NCBI GenBank assembly: GCA_003695505.1
Contig: RFIY01000323.1
Location: 1-9,284, forward strand
Direction of reading: 5' to 3'
Length of the DNA stretch: 9,284 bases
Origin: J088 sp003695505 [NCBI: Candidatus Dadabacteria bacterium]
Lineage (GTDB): Bacteria; J088
Shown in pieces: positions 8,943 to 9,284 of this stretch. A model generated the notes under the pieces. The model saw only the letters and a program-made list of their open reading frames with translations. It had not been told where the DNA came from and searched no databases. Made by a program: the position numbers and the translations under genes. Each line of letters opens with the position of its first letter. Positions within the stretch are counted from its first letter, which is position 1.

Positions 8943-8988
8943 GGTACGATCTCCTGTTGTGGGTTGCGGTCACATCGGCGAGGTACAT
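8839..8988 (-). CDS. Possible 49-codon leader ORF overlapping the gltB start
   Basis: ATG 8988 is preceded by a perfect GGAGGT (9001-8996) with seven-base spacing, the strongest translation start in the leader. Its frame runs 49 codons and stops at 8841-8839, five bases before the gltB catalytic Cys codon. The frame overlaps gltB by 104 bases but is offset from it by one base. The predicted peptide is rich in Arg and His, resembles no family I know, and shows no run of a regulatory amino acid. It could be a leader ORF that tunes gltB translation, the true gltB start joined by a +1 shift, or chance. It is listed because of its ribosome binding site, not its product. Confidence 0.3.
   Translation of the reverse strand: MYLADVTATHNRRSYHSRWTLHLRSAEAQPHRIPEARPPRGTIRRHDRG
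8950..8955 (-). promoter_or_regulatory. Shine-Dalgarno for the proposed ATT start of gltB
   Basis: AGGAGA on the minus strand stands seven bases before the ATT at 8942-8940, an ideal spacing. The other in-frame near-cognate starts, CTG at 8912 and CTG at 8888, have no purine-rich sequence in front of them. This site therefore decides the start proposed here. Confidence 0.5.
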
Positions 8989-8995
8989 GCGATAT

Positions 8996-9001
8996 ACCTC
9001 C
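8996..9001 (-). promoter_or_regulatory. Strong Shine-Dalgarno GGAGGT in the gltB leader
   Basis: GGAGGT lies seven bases before ATG 8988 on the minus strand. It matches the anti-Shine-Dalgarno better than the AGGAGA site used for the proposed ATT start of gltB. Confidence 0.5.
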
Positions 9002-9128
9002 GCCACAGTCGGTGCCGACATGCATCCTGACCGAAGCGACAACGGCTCCGTGCAGGCTCGCGATCCAGTCATGTCTGATCGGTACATGTCAACGGACATT
9101 GCGCCGCTGTCCAGACGCGTTGTCCGGT

Positions 9129-9146
9129 ACCGGCGCACATGCCGGT
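9129..9146 (-). repeat. Inverted repeat in the gltB leader
   Basis: ACCGGC and GCCGGT form a perfect 6-bp inverted repeat around a six-base spacer (GCACAT), with further CCGG sequence alongside. It lies five bases downstream of the TATAAC box, so it would overlap the start of a transcript made from there. It could be an operator or a small 5' stem-loop. No T-tract follows, so it is not a terminator. Confidence 0.4.
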
Positions 9147-9150
9147 GAGC

Positions 9151-9156
9151 GTTATA
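9151..9156 (-). promoter_or_regulatory. Candidate -10 box upstream of gltB
   Basis: TATAAC on the minus strand matches five of six bases of the sigma-70 -10 hexamer, in an otherwise GC-rich region. No good -35 hexamer lies 16-18 bases upstream, so an activator would probably be needed if it is used. A transcript from here would have a leader of about 200 bases before the proposed gltB start. Confidence 0.25.
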
Positions 9157-9284
9157 GGCTACCAGATTTTCCGCCTTCTCGCGAACAGCGGCACCAAAAA
9201 AACAGTGATCTGGCGACCGCACCGCGCAAATCTTGTCATATCAGTGGTAAATCGCGTAACATGAGGGATCCTGAACCAGCCAGG

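Larger units (their letters stand above)
8943..9284. other. Non-coding leader and promoter region of gltB
   Basis: This stretch of about 340 bases has no recognisable gene except the doubtful leader ORF. Its base composition is visibly more mixed than the flanking coding DNA. It holds a possible -10 box, a 6-bp inverted repeat, six CATG sites, a run of seven T on the minus strand (9194-9200) without a preceding stem, and two Shine-Dalgarno sequences. The gene beyond the right edge is not visible, so the strand of the neighbouring gene is unknown. Confidence 0.6.

Noticed and set aside
9087-9092. Perfect TTGACA -35 hexamer on the minus strand
   Set aside because: No acceptable -10 hexamer lies 15-19 bases downstream, so it is unlikely to be a promoter alone.
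9181-9196. Possible sigma-54 (-24/-12) promoter on the minus strand, TGGTGC then TTCGC
   Set aside because: The TGGYRC part fits, but GG and GC are 11 rather than 10 bases apart and the -12 element does not match TTGC.
9194-9200. Run of seven T on the minus strand as a terminator
   Set aside because: No GC-rich stem stands directly before it on that strand.
9159-9284. Minus-strand frame open from the right edge to TAG at 9161-9159, as the end of an upstream gene
   Set aside because: The 41 residues resemble no known protein end and the frame is short. The window does not show enough to support a gene.
9261-9284. Plus-strand ATG at 9261 as the start of a divergent gene
   Set aside because: Only eight codons are visible and there is no clear Shine-Dalgarno upstream.

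Overview
This is a high-GC (roughly 60% or a little more by eye) proteobacterial chromosomal window. It is dominated by the NADPH-dependent glutamate synthase (GOGAT) operon gltB-gltD on the minus strand. Domain order, gene order and codon bias suggest a gammaproteobacterium, but nothing here fixes the genus. No mobile element, tRNA, rRNA or CRISPR was seen.

Layout from left to right: (1) 50-2221, plus strand, a 723-residue exported protein of unknown function, with a signal peptide, a HEAT-like helical region, a long series of glycine-zipper hydrophobic hairpins and a C-terminus resembling an outer-membrane beta-signal. (2) 2264-2821, minus strand and convergent with (1), a small CxxCxxCC metal-binding protein of the YkgJ type. 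(3) 2832-2862, a strong intrinsic terminator on the minus strand, ending gltBD just before the YkgJ-type gene. (4) 2888-4369, gltD, the FAD/NADPH/Fe-S small subunit. (5) 4374-8942, gltB, the large subunit, four bases upstream of gltD and probably translationally coupled to it. (6) 8943-9284, a non-coding leader/promoter region of about 340 bases upstream of gltB.

GltB and GltD together convert glutamine plus 2-oxoglutarate into two glutamates. GltB carries the N-terminal-Cys glutaminase, the FMN synthase site and a 3Fe-4S cluster. GltD passes NADPH electrons through FAD and two Fe-S clusters. The YkgJ-type protein has eight cysteines, but no link to GOGAT can be shown from sequence.

The oddest point is the start of gltB. 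The first in-frame ATG (8822) lies after the catalytic cysteine (codon at 8834-8832), so it cannot be the start of an active enzyme. The upstream in-frame stretch back to the stop at 8972 holds no ATG, GTG or TTG. The best candidate is an ATT codon at 8942 with an AGGAGA Shine-Dalgarno seven bases upstream. A second, perfect GGAGGT-ATG pair at 8988 lies in the wrong frame and opens a 49-codon overlapping reading frame. The options are a rare-start-codon gltB, a leader peptide, a programmed +1 frameshift or a one-base sequence error.
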